A stretch of 64,000 nucleotides of DNA from Aricia agestis (GCF_905147365.1 NC_056423.1:1220501-1284500), one strand, 5' to 3'; counted from the stretch's first letter, positions 8,453 through 17,928 are shown. The notes: generated from the letters alone by a model not told the origin. Made by a program: numbers and translations.

Positions 8453-11040
8453 GAATCTCGGAGTCGGCTCCAACGATTTTCATGAAATTTAGTATTTAGG
8501 GTAGGGTTTCAATCGATCTAGCTAGGAATCATTTTCAGAAAATGTTTTTTTATTCGTGTTTTATCAATAATCGATAAACTGAAAAATATGACTCTTCCTG
8601 ACATCTATTGGCGAATAATAATACTATTATGTGAGCAACTAATTGTTTTAACGACCAGCAGATGGCGTTATTAAGTAACACGAAGTCAATGAGTGTTTGC
8701 TATACCGAGCAAAGCTCGGTCACCCAGGTACTGAATGCTTATCTGTCAAACGGTGTCGCATAGGTAAGCGTCCACAGGTCGGTATTGTACGCAACGGACG
8801 TCTCGTATAAAACTGATAAATTTTTCACAGTACGTTCGCTGAATCGGCAGCGTACGAATTTCCGGCTAGCCTAGTAAATGAATGCTCAAAAGGGGGATGT
8901 GGATAGAAAAGTCGAAAGCAGTAATTTTGACTTCTTAACCTTGTTTGGACTAATTGGAAGATAAACATACTGACTAGTCAGTATTCCGTACGCTGCCGAT
9001 ACAGTGGACGTACTGTAAAAAAAAATACGTTTGAATCGATCAGCGATCGAATCAGCGACCTTGACGTACGCGCGTATATTAATGGTTCCCGTATCGATCA
9101 GCTGATTGGCGTAGTTATTGATGTTTATGCCTACATTGCCGTCTTTACTCTATGACATGCACAGATTATACACAATACGTCAAAACGATAAAAGCTATGC
9201 AGTAGCTTATCAATAATAACATTTCTAGGTGCTAGACCAGCTGTCCAGTATAATAGCGGGGTACGTGACGGTACCCAACCCGCCCGAAGACCTGCAGGTG
9301 GTGCCGGACATCAAGCTGGACGAGGTGGACAAACCCAAGGAGGAGAAGGTGGAGCAGCTACCCACCACACCCGATAGTAACGAGAGAACGCCTAATTCTA
9401 GTGTGAGTTTCCATCTTCAGTCAAATAATTGAGAGGTGTCAAGGGACACCCGGATGGAACGAAGTTATATAAAAACGCCATCTATTAACGCCCAGGAATA
9501 CTAACAACGACACTTTTGTGGAATTGTTATAAAATTTATTTAGACGTCCGGTAGATGTCGCTGTTTATTTTTAAAAACGTCATCTAGTTGTACAGGAATA
9601 CTAAGTACCACTCAATATGCTTATCAACGCCATCTGCCCCTACTTCGCAGGTACTAAAAAGTGCCGAGGTCAAGTGTTGTTCCGTCTAGCCTCCTTTCGC
9701 AAAGGAGAAGGAACTTCGTTTAAAAAAATATAGTATACACGCTTCAAAAAGGGAGTTACAAACATACATCCAAAGCGTGTTAAAAATGAACAGCAGAATT
9801 TGATGTTAGGCTCTTAAATTTCGAGAACAGCTGAACCGATTTCGAAAATAATTTTTTGTTGTGTTTGTTATCGGACGCTTTTTTCGTCGAGATTTGCGCG
9901 TTCGTTTTCTGTTGAGATTATATTGTAATTGTAGAGAAACGTAGTTCCAAGTAGCTGGCGGCATCCGCTCAGGTGTGCTCATTGCTTTATAATAACATTT
10001 CTCCATATTTCTGTGTTGAGAAAGTCACAATAAGATCATGTTGACTGTGTACGCTACTATAGATGGCGCTTCACGTATTAAGCAGCATGTTGAAGCAATT
10101 CGCTAATACTAGATGGCGCTTTATGTACCGTAATATTATAAATTCCATAAAATACCAGATTATGTCCATACTTCCATACTAATATTATAAATGCGAAAGT
10201 TTGTCTGTCTGTCTGTTACCTCTTCACGCCCAAACCATTGAGCCGATTTTGCTGGGATGGGTATACTTTGAGTCCCGGGAAAGGGGACATAGGATACTTT
10301 TTATCTCGAAAGTACATATTTTCGAGATAAAAAGTATCCTATGTCCCCTTTCCCGGGACTCAAAGTTTTCGTGTGATAAACGAATTCTGATGCAACGGAG
10401 TTGCGGGCGTCATCTAGTTAAATATAATAATTATGTATTAATATTATGACATAAAATAACTTCCGAAACCTCCTATACGCCTTGCTCTGACACGATCTTT
10501 GTTATTTACACTTTCTAAACGAAAGTATATTTCCAGGACGAGCTCGGTGTATACTGCGTGCCGCTACCAGACTTTCTGGCTCTGAACTTTCCCTCGCAGA
10601 ACCGAAGTCAAAGCATGATCATACCCACCAGCACCGAATCCACCAACCAGCGGCAGATCACAGTCCAACGAATCGGCAGGGACGGCAGACCACTGCTGCC
10701 ATGCGAGATAGCCAGATACCAACACATGTTCACGAATAGGGAGTCAAGAAGTGAGAGGAATTCAGTGCCAGAAAACAGTGCCCGTCCGGAGAATGTCAGA
10801 CTTAGGAACTTAGCTCAGCGGATACCCAGGTTGAATACTTCCAATGATATCAGACTTATACCTATGGAAAGAAGAGACCGGTTAGACCAGGAGTATGTGC
10901 TAAGGTTGCCGCTTCTAGACATCTCCAGGATGCAAAACAATAGGATAATGAACCCCGCTCCGGTGCATTCTGTGAACCCTGAAGCGGTTGTCAATAACCC
11001 TAGACCACCTGTAGATAATGTAGATATGGAGTATAACTGA
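2983..11040 (+). CDS. Stk40: Stk40 orthologue, Tribbles-family pseudokinase (7 coding exons, 599 aa)
   Basis: The joined exons (2983-3462, 5093-5326, 5690-5822, 6680-6860, 7624-7717, 9229-9402, 10537-11040) give 1800 nt with consistent phases. The product matches vertebrate STK40 closely from residue 80: a glycine-loop-like segment (86-98), Lys114 in YQIK, the block QGKMLLHTEYSLLSLL, the catalytic-loop HRDLKLGN (243-250), GSPAYISPDVL, and KPSDMWALGVVL. The DFG motif is replaced by TNF (263-265), as in STK40, so it is probably a pseudokinase. In mammals STK40 acts as an adaptor for the COP1 ubiquitin ligase; the same role here is inference. The C-terminal exon keeps a VQRIGRDGRP block resembling the conserved vertebrate tail. 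The N-terminal 79 residues are a low-complexity extension not shared with the human protein. Confidence 0.93.
3685..3800 (+). repeat. SINE-2 3' fragment in Stk40 intron 1
   Basis: The stretch with TGGTACCTGTAACACAAGTC and ACTTAGCATGGGGCCA, then an AT-rich tail, matches the 3' half of the tRNA-like SINE at 11119 and fragments at 36770 and 44610. The tRNA-like head is missing, so this is a truncated copy. Confidence 0.6.
4281..4478 (+). mobile_element. Short non-autonomous Helitron-like element, family E
   Basis: It starts TCTTATATCTTTAAAC and ends with a hairpin CCGAGCCAAGCTCGG followed, 11 bases on, by CTAG. It sits exactly between an A (4280) and a T (4479). A TC start, a hairpin near the end, a CTRR terminus and an A|T target are the defining marks of Helitrons. 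A second copy at 8347 shares the same first bases while the flanks differ, which supports the 5' boundary. It lies in Stk40 intron 1. Confidence 0.72.
4597..4640 (+). repeat. hAT-type terminal sequence fragment
   Basis: CAGGGCTTCCCAAACTGTG has the look of a hAT transposon terminal repeat (compare the end of the element at 51515-51736, which reads CAGGGGTTCCCAAACT on the other strand). No matching end or target duplication could be set, so only the terminus is annotated. Confidence 0.35.
5093..5326 (+). CDS. Stk40: Stk40 coding exon 2 (residues 161-238)
   Basis: Acceptor TTTTTCAG before GATCATGC; donor AAG before GTAATT; 234 nt, phase 0 at both ends. It encodes RLFLVLDCVTSHQFSE and the helix ending IFYDIVRVVSNLHK, which match vertebrate STK40 nearly residue by residue. 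The open frame upstream of the acceptor is intronic. Confidence 0.92.
5690..5822 (+). CDS. Stk40: Stk40 coding exon 3 (catalytic loop, residues 239-282)
   Basis: Acceptor ACGTTTCAG; donor G before GTATGT; 133 nt, phase 0 in and phase 1 out. It encodes RNIVHRDLKLGNIVLN and then VVITNFCLGTHL. The HRD and the following Asn are kept; the metal-binding Asp of DFG is Asn (TNF). The exon is too short to stand out as a long open frame but fits precisely between its neighbours. Confidence 0.92.
5859..6007. repeat. GC-rich foldback element (MITE) in Stk40 intron 3
   Basis: Inverted ends of about 33 nt: CACGGCCGTTGCGTCA at 5860 and its near-complement finishing at 6005 (TGACGCAACGCGCCGTG). The interior is rich in GACGCAG/CTGCGTC words. 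It is only 37 nt downstream of the exon 3 donor. A related but longer piece lies at 7887-8165. Confidence 0.75.
6304..6650 (+). mobile_element. tRNA-Lys-derived SINE-1, copy 1
   Basis: The head is tRNA-like: GCCTCCGTGGTCTAGTGG (box A) and GGGTTCGATTCCC (box B), with a CTCTTGA loop consistent with a Lys-CTT anticodon. A tRNA-unrelated body follows (GATGATCCATGCGTCGGATG, CACCGTCACCGAAACCGG) and a TTATTATT tail. It matches copies at 14786 and 31897. The tail ends roughly 28 nt before Stk40 exon 4, so this insertion borders its polypyrimidine tract. Confidence 0.85.
6680..6860 (+). CDS. Stk40: Stk40 coding exon 4 (residues 283-343)
   Basis: Acceptor TTCATTTCAG, donor CC before GTGAGT; phase 1 in, phase 2 out; 181 nt. 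It encodes GSPAYISPDVLMCKPYHG and KPSDMWALGVVLYTMLYG, the activation-segment end and helix F of the kinase fold. The open frame upstream comes from SINE-1 and is not coding. Confidence 0.93.
7502..7590 (-). repeat. Family-A repeat fragment (purine-rich core only)
   Basis: GGCCTTAAAGGGTAGGG and the GGGAATAGGGTAGGG run to GGGCCTCCGGTAAA match the low-complexity centre of the family-A repeats. Both outer thirds are missing. Confidence 0.5.
7624..7717 (+). CDS. Stk40: Stk40 coding exon 5 (residues 343-374)
   Basis: Acceptor ATTTCAG, donor GATCAG before GTATTT; 94 nt, phase 2 in and phase 0 out. It encodes DGNSVQVSDNTVFLIQ and RLLVKDPKHRLLADQ, the C-lobe end, which aligns with the human segment ending LLVLDPQQRL. 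Confidence 0.9.
7887..8165. repeat. GC-rich repeat related to the 5859 foldback element
   Basis: It begins CACGGCCCGTTGCGTCAGCG and holds GCGTCGACGCAGCGCTGCC like the intron 3 element, then CGACGGCAGTCGACGGCA-type repeats near 8090-8145. The right end is unclear. It lies in Stk40 intron 5. Confidence 0.5.
8347..8727 (+). mobile_element. Helitron-like element, family E, with a long (TA)n run
   Basis: It starts TCTTATATCTTTAAACGAG after an A, like the copy at 4281, and ends with CCGAGCAAAGCTCGG and then CCAG where the other copy has CTAG. The shared core includes GGCTCCAACGATTTTCATG. It is longer than copy 1 because of a (TA)n run at 8376-8449 and about 110 bases before the terminal hairpin. 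Confidence 0.65.
8376..8449. repeat. (TA)n microsatellite, about 37 units
   Basis: An uninterrupted TA run of about 74 bases inside the Helitron-like element, at the place where copy 1 has only a few TA units. The length in an assembly may be unreliable. Confidence 0.9.
9229..9402 (+). CDS. Stk40: Stk40 coding exon 6 (residues 375-432)
   Basis: Acceptor ATTTCTAG, donor AGT before GTGAGT; 174 nt, phase 0 both sides. It encodes VLDQLSSIIAGYVTVPNP, then DLQVVPDI, which matches the human LQVVPDI block, and a charged linker (KPKEEKVEQ). The codons are notably GC-rich compared with the introns. Confidence 0.9.
9430..9466 (+). repeat. Isolated terminal repeat of the TIR element found at 30948
   Basis: TGAGAGGTGTCAAGGGACAC and the following CCGGATGGAACGAAG match the ends of the 890-bp element at 30948-31837. 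A GGAACTTCG-type partner near 9710 might be a decayed other end. It sits 28 nt after the exon 6 donor. Confidence 0.5.
10183..10421 (+). repeat. Family-C interspersed repeat with a 46-nt hairpin
   Basis: It starts near ATATTATAAATGCGAAAG, has GTCTGTCTGTCTGTTACC and CCCAAACC, and ends GCGGGCGTCATCTAGTT, as do the copies at 24422 and 41481 and, reversed, 56797. This copy carries an extra inverted segment: arms 10266-10311 and 10320-10365 are perfect complements of 46 nt around an 8-nt loop. It lies in Stk40 intron 6. Confidence 0.75.
10537..11040 (+). CDS. Stk40: Stk40 coding exon 7 (residues 433-599, stop)
   Basis: Acceptor TATTTCCAG before GACGAGCTC; 504 nt to the stop TGA at 11038-11040. 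It encodes the C-terminal tail. VQRIGRDGRPLLPCEIARYQ resembles the conserved vertebrate STK40 end, and MIIPT a few residues earlier lines up with the vertebrate WVP region implicated in COP1 binding (inference). The last 80 residues are Asn/Arg/Pro-rich without a recognised domain. Confidence 0.9.
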   Translation, partial: DELGVYCVPLPDFLALNFPSQNRSQSMIIPTSTESTNQRQITVQRIGRDGRPLLPCEIARYQHMFTNRESRSERNSVPENSARPENVRLRNLAQRIPRLNTSNDIRLIPMERRDRLDQEYVLRLPLLDISRMQNNRIMNPAPVHSVNPEAVVNNPRPPVDNVDMEYN

Positions 11041-11118
11041 AAGTATAAAAATTATTTACTATAAGATAAGTTGATTCGTGTTGGCGGACCTATGTTATTT
11101 GGTCGGACTACGAAGTTT

Positions 11119-11345
11119 GACGGCCTCTGTGGCTCAGTGCTCAAGCCGGTCGTGGATTCGGATCCCGCCGACGGAACAAATGTTTTCAATGTTTCTGGAT
11201 GGATGTGTCGTATAATACAAATCTTAAATATATTATGTAAAAGTATTAAATATATTTCCGTTGTCTGGTACCCGTAAGTCGTAACACAAGTCCTTCAAGT
11301 ACTTAGCACGGAGGGAAGCGTCCATACATATCACATTATTATTTT
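11119..11345 (+). mobile_element. tRNA-derived SINE-2
   Basis: The head GACGGCCTCTGTGGCTCAG (box A) and TGGATTCGGATCC (box B) are tRNA-like. The body TTTCCGTTGTCTGGTACC, CGTAACACAAGTCC and ACTTAGCACGG matches truncated copies at 3685, 36770 and 44610. It lies about 80 bp after the Stk40 stop, so it could be in the 3' UTR; no AATAAA was found in the gap. Confidence 0.75.
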
Positions 11346-11730
11346 GTCAAGTCAAAAATAATCATGATCTGTCGGCTGGATTTGACAACCAAATCACGTA
11401 GATCAACTGTCTATGACCCATAAAGTTAATATACCTAGCGGAATAGAGAAACAAAGGCCTGAGCAAGAGAGATGTCACTATCAGTAACACTGCGTGGTAA
11501 AAAGAGACCTGTGATACATGACAGCAGCACTCTTTTTTTTTGACGTCCAGTCGGCACGTGCCGCACGTTAACAATTTTATTTCATAGAAATCATGTTCAA
11601 TAATGCTTGTGTAAGTGTATACGTACACATATTTTTACACACTGATGAAACCAATTTCGGTTTCGTTTGACAGCTCGAGATTGTTGCTCTATAATTCCGC
11701 TAGGTATATTAACTTTATGCTATGACCTTA

Positions 11731-11919
11731 AGTGTCTAAACACACTAGGCCGAAAATACGCGGCCGAAGGTCGGCATGATTACGTCAGCAATGTGCTACG
11801 CATACAATATAACGCTACATAATTTCAGCGTGGTGTGTCATCAGTAATTTAAAATACATTGCAGGCGTAATCATTCCGAACTTCGGCCGCATTTTTTCGA
11901 CCTAGTGTGTTTAGACACT
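11731..11919. mobile_element. 189-bp inverted-repeat element (MITE)
   Basis: AGTGTCTAAACACACTAGG at the left and CCTAGTGTGTTTAGACACT at the right are exact complements; with some mismatches the arms extend to about 52 nt. No coding capacity and no convincing target duplication. Confidence 0.85.
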
Positions 11920-12146
11920 GTTTCTTTGTTAGTCTTATCAGAGAAGTCGATTCATAGGCAGATGGAGGAACTACGTTTACCACTAAAATTGATTTGACAT
12001 AACCCCACCAAATAACATAGCTTCGCTGTAGATTCATTTCTTTTTGATACTATCAGAGAAGTTGATTCATAGCAGACTTCAGGCAGATGGTACCAACGCG
12101 ACGTAACTTGATTGTTTTATGTCAACAACCGACAGATTACGACCAT

Positions 12147-12876
12147 AAGGCATCCATTACACGCTCATGCAAGCGACTTTCAATTCCGTCAATCATGAAT
12201 TATGTTTGACTGATGGACGGACGAATGGTATTACACGGTCACTCAATTCTTTTCAGTTTTATGTCAGTCAAAGCCAAAATTTTCAAAGGTATATGTTTCT
12301 ATTTTTTTTCCAATTTTGTCAGATGTGACAACACTCACTCAAAATTCGTGACTGATGGTTGCATGAAGCAAAAATCAAGATATCCAGTTTTGCGTCAATC
12401 AACTTCATGCAACCGTCTGTCACGCTCTTACACGGTAGGATATCAATCGGTTACAGCCATGACTGTGGTAAAACTGACAGCAAAACCTACCGTGTAATCA
12501 CTGACCTCCATACAAGTTGTATAATGGAGGTCAGTGCGTGTAATGGTCGATTTACATGGGCAAGTCACCAGTCGAATCGCCTGTCCACGTCGAATCGCCA
12601 CCCCATTTACACGGGTGACTAACGGGTCGATTTTAGTCACCCGGCAAGTCACAAGTCAACAGAAGTATTCGCAGCAAGCGATCGCTTGCGACTGAGCGTT
12701 TGCACGGTCGATTTTAGTCACCAGCCGCATGCGGCCATTGGCCGCACGACTTTGGGGCTTGCGACTTTAGCCGCATGCGGCGTAGTCGAATTGCCATTTA
12801 TACGGTCGATTTTCGCCGTGCGGCGGAAATCGTGCGGCTTTAGTCACCCGCGTAAATCGGCCATAATGGATGCCTT
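12147..12876. mobile_element. 730-bp foldback element
   Basis: AAGGCATCCATTA at 12147 and TAATGGATGCCTT ending at 12876 are inverted, and the interior contains further palindromic blocks: a hairpin near 12500-12535 (CACTGACCTCCAT with its complement) and repeated GTCGATTT/CGAATCGCC words. Short open frames inside are by-products of the palindromes. Confidence 0.75.
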
Positions 12877-13182
12877 AAATTGACATAATCTGACCAAATG
12901 ACGTAGTTCCGTCAACTGCATGTCTGCCTGTGAATCAATGTCTTTAATCGTACATTACGACCATCTTGCTAATAGTCCTCGGCTAAGGTATATTTGATTG
13001 AACCGTAGTAATCTGCACAGATCTAGGTTAACATTAACCCTGAGTTAACCCAGACATAACAAGTGGGTATATATGCCAGACTGGGCATATTTGTAATTGT
13101 TTTGAAATATGCCTTCTCTTTTATACGAATAATCAGAGACTAACTGCAGCGCTCAGACACAATAATGAAATAAGAGACTTTA

Positions 13183-13486
13183 GGGCCGGGACACATAAAC
13201 ACGATACGACGTCGTGTCGTACCACGAAGCGACGTCGCGTCGTAGGAATCTATGACGAGCATCTTAAAAAACTACGTCGCGACATCGTAACGTGCCACGA
13301 TACACGGCACGACGTCGCGTCGTAGAAACTCACGATGCGTCATCTTTGAATTTTGAATATCAACTGTGACACTGACACAGAAACGCTCGTCGTAGATTTC
13401 CCACGACGCGACGTCGCATCGTGGTACGACGCGACGTCGCATCGTGGTACGACACGACGTCGTATCGTGTTTATGTGTCCCGGCCC
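13183..13486. mobile_element. 304-bp MITE with long GC-rich inverted ends, TTA target duplication
   Basis: The left end GGGCCGGGACACATAAACAC and right end GTGTTTATGTGTCCCGGCCC are complementary, and the arms continue through ACGACGTCGTGTCGTACCACG. Flanks are TTA (13180-13182) and TTA (13487-13489). The interior repeats ACGACGTCGCGTCGTA-like words. Confidence 0.85.
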
Positions 13487-13533
13487 TTAGTGATGATTAA
13501 ACTTCAATTTAATAAACATAAAAAGTTTAGTTA

Positions 13534-13792
13534 GAGCTGGCGCGCACAACGACTTTTTGCCGCGCGATTATTTTACCGACCTACAAAATTTCAAATAAAA
13601 TGTCACTTTACGACATACGCTATAGGTTTCATTTTGCTCTACGCCACTAAAAAGCAGCGGTGGCATGGGTTGCTAGATCAATGTCGGTAGAAAATGAAAC
13701 CTATAGCCTATGTAATAAAGTGACATTTTATTTGCATTTTTGTCGGTCGGTAAAATAATCGCGCGGCAAAAAGTCGTAGTGCGCGCCAGCTC
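13534..13792. mobile_element. 259-bp foldback element with TA target duplication
   Basis: GAGCTGGCGCGCAC at the left and GTGCGCGCCAGCTC at the right are complementary, and imperfect pairing continues over about 110 nt (CGACTTTTTGCCGCGCGATT; AAATGTCACTTTA). TA flanks both ends (13532-13533 and 13793-13794), as in Tc1/mariner-type insertions. Confidence 0.85.
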
Positions 13793-14101
13793 TAAGTCGT
13801 TTCTGAGTGCTGCAGTTAGTGTGACATTTGATGTGTGATTACTGATTAGCTATAATCCAGATTTAGTGCCTCGTTTACTTGTTTTTTAAAAGCAATAAAA
13901 GTAAATGAATGCCAAAAATATATGCAATTTTATTCGTTCTTGGTATGAATTAAAAAGAAGGCATATTGTTTTGACTAACGATTAAGAGGTTTTGTTGAAA
14001 TTGGCCTTCTTACTTATATAAGTAATTCATACACTGCCACCAATATAAGATTTGTAAATAAGTAATAAGATTAAAATGCAAAATTTATACATAAATACTG
14101 C

Positions 14102-14539
14102 AGGTCAGTTAACTAAAGCTGGCACGATCAACACATTTACATATTGCGCTTGAGTAATGTCTGTGAATAAGCGCGTGGCGTGACTTTGTACTGCATACGC
14201 ATCATAAAAAGTCTGCCCGTCGCTCTCGCGCGCGGTCTATCTTATGAGCGTGAAGGGGACAGTTGTTGTTTTTCATTTGCTACTGTTTATAAATACAGCG
14301 TGATGTTACAAGTCAGTCACGTGTGATAGGCGCGCGGGCCTGGCGTTCGGAACCGTACGATAATTATCGTACACATACGATAATTTTGTGCCTACGTACG
14401 ATGTACGATAGCATATTATTATCGTACGCAGATTGTACATTTTTATCATGATGCAAACATATATATTTTTAAACATACTGTATAGTGAAATTGCATAAGT
14501 GTGAGTACTGTGAACGTGCCAGCTTTAGTTAACTGACCT
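14102..14539. mobile_element. 438-bp inverted-repeat element
   Basis: AGGTCAGTTAACTAAAGC at the left end and its complement at 14515-14539 form perfect 25-nt inverted termini. The interior is unique and without a long open frame. A fragment with the same terminus may lie at 7754. Confidence 0.8.
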
Positions 14540-14785
14540 ATAATCTTAGTAAAAAAATTGTTTAAAAACGAATACTATAAGTATACTTACATCTTTATCT
14601 GACTATAATAAGGTTGTAAAAAGGGAATGGTTTGTTTGTTTGCTTCCATCCGAAAATACTGGTAAATTTTGATGCAAATTGACACAAATATCGGGGAACA
14701 AATTTGAATTCCTGAAAAACCACGATATCCGTGGGAAAAGATTACGACGATCGCGAAAAGCATCTAGTATTTATAAGGTCCATGA

Positions 14786-15152
14786 GCCTCCGTGGTCTAG
14801 TGGTACAGAGCGCGGCTCTTGACTCGGAGGTCGTGGGTTCGATTCCCGCGTTGGAAACAATATTATGTTACTTCCAAGTTTGGTTAGGACAATGCAGGCT
14901 GATCACCTGATTGTCTGACAAGTAAGATGATCCATGCGTCGGATGGGCATGTAAAAAGTCGGTCCTGCGCCTGATCTCTCGCCGGTCGTGTCGGTCTGCC
15001 GTCCCACTGGGTTATGAGAGTAAAGGAATAGAGAGTGCTCTTGTGTACTGCGCACACACTCGGGCACTATAAAATTACTCCTGCGTAGTTGGCCTGGTTT
15101 CAATGAAACCGGCCACCGTCACCGAAACCGGTGTGGGGGCTATTATTATTAT
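14786..15152 (+). mobile_element. tRNA-Lys-derived SINE-1, copy 2, with an 18-bp target duplication
   Basis: Same organisation as the copy at 6304: GCCTCCGTGGTCTAGTGG and GGGTTCGATTCCC boxes, the shared body, and a TATTATTATT tail. TATTTATAAGGTCCATGA occurs on both sides (14768-14785 and 15153-15170), a perfect duplication. That marks it as a LINE-mobilised insertion and sets the ends exactly (367 bp). Confidence 0.92.
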
Positions 15153-15170
15153 TATTTATAAGGTCCATGA

Positions 15171-15800
15171 AATCAGATTTAAAAAACCGAAAGACCTATT
15201 TTATTAATGTAAGTATGTAATTATATTTTTCAATATTTTTAACATTGTTTAGGGGCATTATTTTTATGGACTAAGTTTTTAATTTTTCATCACCGAGAAT
15301 AATGTAGCTTTTAAATTACAATTGTATAATTAATTTCATTAGTATTGTTTTGTTTAGTTTTAGGTATACTCGAATTTATTTTTATTTTATGTAAGTAGTT
15401 AACAATATAATCATGTTTTCTTGATTTCATTTGGAATTTTATAAATTTTACGTAATAACATCATGAAATTGAGATAATATACGGGGTGTAACATTAAATA
15501 GTGATATTATTTTAGGGTGTATAATATTTATACAAATGAAAAAAAAATCTCTTTCAGCGCTACTACTTTCACAGTGAACTCTATCTAAGGGTCACATAAA
15601 CACCCTAAAGTATGTATTATCATTTATCACTATTTTTTGTTACTCCCTGTATAGCCTGGTCAATGAACGCATAGAAGTTTGTCTATTAACCTATCGCTAC
15701 TTGTCTCTTTCTTGCACATGCGAGAATATATTCCTATCTCGCTTCTTAAAACCTGTAGAATGGAGATAAATAATATTCGGGTGCGAGTAAATTTCTGAAT
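15171..15800. other. Gene-free AT-rich stretch
   Basis: No exon, RNA gene or element with defined ends was found. A CACCCTAAAGTA word near 15600 recurs at 7212, suggesting an old repeat remnant. Otherwise the stretch looks like ordinary AT-rich intergenic DNA. Confidence 0.4.
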
Positions 15801-15808
15801 GTTTAGTG

Positions 15809-16059
15809 CAGGCGCGGTCCGAAGGGGGGGGGGTCATGGGGGACATGACCCCCCCAAAACCTAAGGTCAAATTGAAAAATCTCAAAATCTTGCAAAATAA
15901 TGTAAGAAAATTTCTAGCTATCCCCTAACCACCACTGCGTCCGACCTTAGACAGCTGTCAACCCAGAACCGTCCGAAGGCGCAGATAAAAAAATAATAAT
16001 TGGTGTAGTGACTAGTGAGTGACCCCCCCCCCCAAAATTTCAGGCTGCGACCGCGCCTG
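15809..16059. mobile_element. Non-autonomous hAT-like element (251 bp) with 8-bp flanks
   Basis: The element begins CAGGCGCGGTCCG and ends GCGACCGCGCCTG. It is flanked by GTTTAGTG (15801-15808) and GTTCAGTG (16060-16067), an 8-bp duplication with one mismatch. The CAGG/CCTG termini and the 8-bp target fit the hAT superfamily. It includes G and C runs of 10-11 bases. Confidence 0.8.
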
Positions 16060-16105
16060 GTTCAGTGAGTAGTGACCAAGCTATACCTAATTATACCGTG
16101 GCGTC

Positions 16106-16147
16106 TATTTTAACGAATTAAGATTTAAATCTTAATTCGTTAAAATA
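16106..16147. repeat. Perfect 42-nt palindrome
   Basis: TATTTTAACGAATTAAGATT is followed directly by its exact complement with no loop. It could extrude as a cruciform or be the residue of a small foldback element. No associated gene. Confidence 0.9.
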
Positions 16148-17928
16148 GTTGTTCTTTTACCGTTTTATACTGTGTGTCAGGACACCAGTGTCCGATCCTG
16201 ATGAAGCAATAATATTCTTGTGAATATAAGAGTAATATGTAATTAAAATATGATGTGAATAGCACATGTTTTGTAAAGTCATCTAGCATTTTTTCTAAAT
16301 AAAGGCTATATTTGATCGAATTTGTTTAAATGTATAGCGGTTAGAATAAGTAGACAATTTTTGTTATTTGTTAGACATCCAGTATGAAAGATATTACATT
16401 TATACTGAAACTTGTGGTTTTATTTTAAACATAATGCAATAATTAACAAAATATTATGAGTTATTCGTAAGTTCGTAACTAACAAACTAGGGTAACACAA
16501 AAATATTAATTAAAGAATGTCTTTTTCTTGCATGTTTGCATTGAAAAAAAAAACCTTTGATAGACTTATACTTTTATTATTAAGAGAGAGAAATGAAAAA
16601 AAAGTACGTGTAATATCTATATAGCTGTCTCCCTTACCTCAAGCCTATACCGCAGAACGCGATAGAGACAATTGCAGAAAATCAACGATTCGTTGTCCCG
16701 ATTCCTTCTCCAAAACTTAACCGATTTAAGTACTTTTTCATTAAAGATTAAAGAAAGGCTTAAGCTGTGTTCCTATGTTTTATTTTTTTTGTATAATCTA
16801 GCCAAATCTGTTTTCTGGATGTTTGAACACAGCGGAAAATCTGGCCATTTTTTTGGGGTTTTTGAAAGTTCATATCTTATTTAATAATTAAATTATAAAA
16901 AAAAGAAAACATAGGGACATTGTATTAATGGCCGTAGATATTCAGGAAAAAAATTATAACTCTACTAGCATTATCCAGGGAGGAAACAGGGGACAACGTT
17001 TGTATGGAAAAAAGGGCGGTGTGGACTCCTCTTAAGGCGGTCAGTAGATAAAAATAAAAAAATTAAAATTGCGCGCTTATTTTCATCAAATTCGCTACGT
17101 ATCTACTGCTCCAAATGTTGCCTGGTTCAACGTATGATCATGGTCATTTTGGTATAAGTCTCAACAGAGATAAAATATACACCATTAGATAGCTCTTAGT
17201 CAGTAGGTAAAAAAGTTACATGGCGCCCAGCCTCTAGCAACTGTACTTTTTGAAATATGTACAGTCAACGTACAAGGCCATCGTTACCGACGTGGTTTTT
17301 GTCGTCTATGTGGTAAGATTTAGTTGCGCTTATAAAGGTTAGATACGAATGTCTTGTCTGAGATATTGCACCTTAGATTTACGCTCACAGCTGTAGTAGT
17401 TAACCCCTCCCTCATACCCTCATACTGCTCACCCTGGCTTGGACGGCGGAGCAGGTAACGATGACAGAACAGAAAATATAAATAGAAGATAAGTGTGTAG
17501 ACATAAGACTGTTTAAGTGTATAAATTGTTTTAAGAACTTAAATCCCTTAACTTAAAATCAGGGATAAGAGCATTATTAAAAAAAAAAACATCCCCGTTT
17601 GATGTGTAGGGACTAGGGGAGGTACCTTAAAAATATATATATTTTAAAGATCTTAAACACCATTTTGTCGGCATCATTAATATGTGCATTCGTGCCGAAT
17701 TACAGCTTTGTAGGTACTATACTCTCTGAGAAAAACCGCGGACAGACAGACGGACGGATTGGCGGACAGATGAACGGACGGATAGACGGACACACGGATG
17801 GACAGACGGACAGACCGAAACTATAATATAAGGGTTCCTTGTTGACTACGGAACCCTAAAAATAATCATGTTATAATGTTACGTGATGTAAACAGTATGA
17901 AATGTATGAGCGCTGATGTCACTTTTAG
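16148..17928. other. Gene-free stretch between small elements and the LINE
   Basis: AT-rich DNA without a credible exon. At 17700-17868 there is a GACAGACGGAC-type tandem stretch ending in GACTACGGAACCCT, related to the repeat at 1769. A 70-residue open frame at 16672-16884 is Leu/Phe-rich, has no similarity I can name, and is probably chance. Confidence 0.4.

Noticed and set aside
12213..12883. Several overlapping 60-95 residue open frames
   Set aside because: They lie in a foldback element; frames on both strands mirror each other because of the palindromes.
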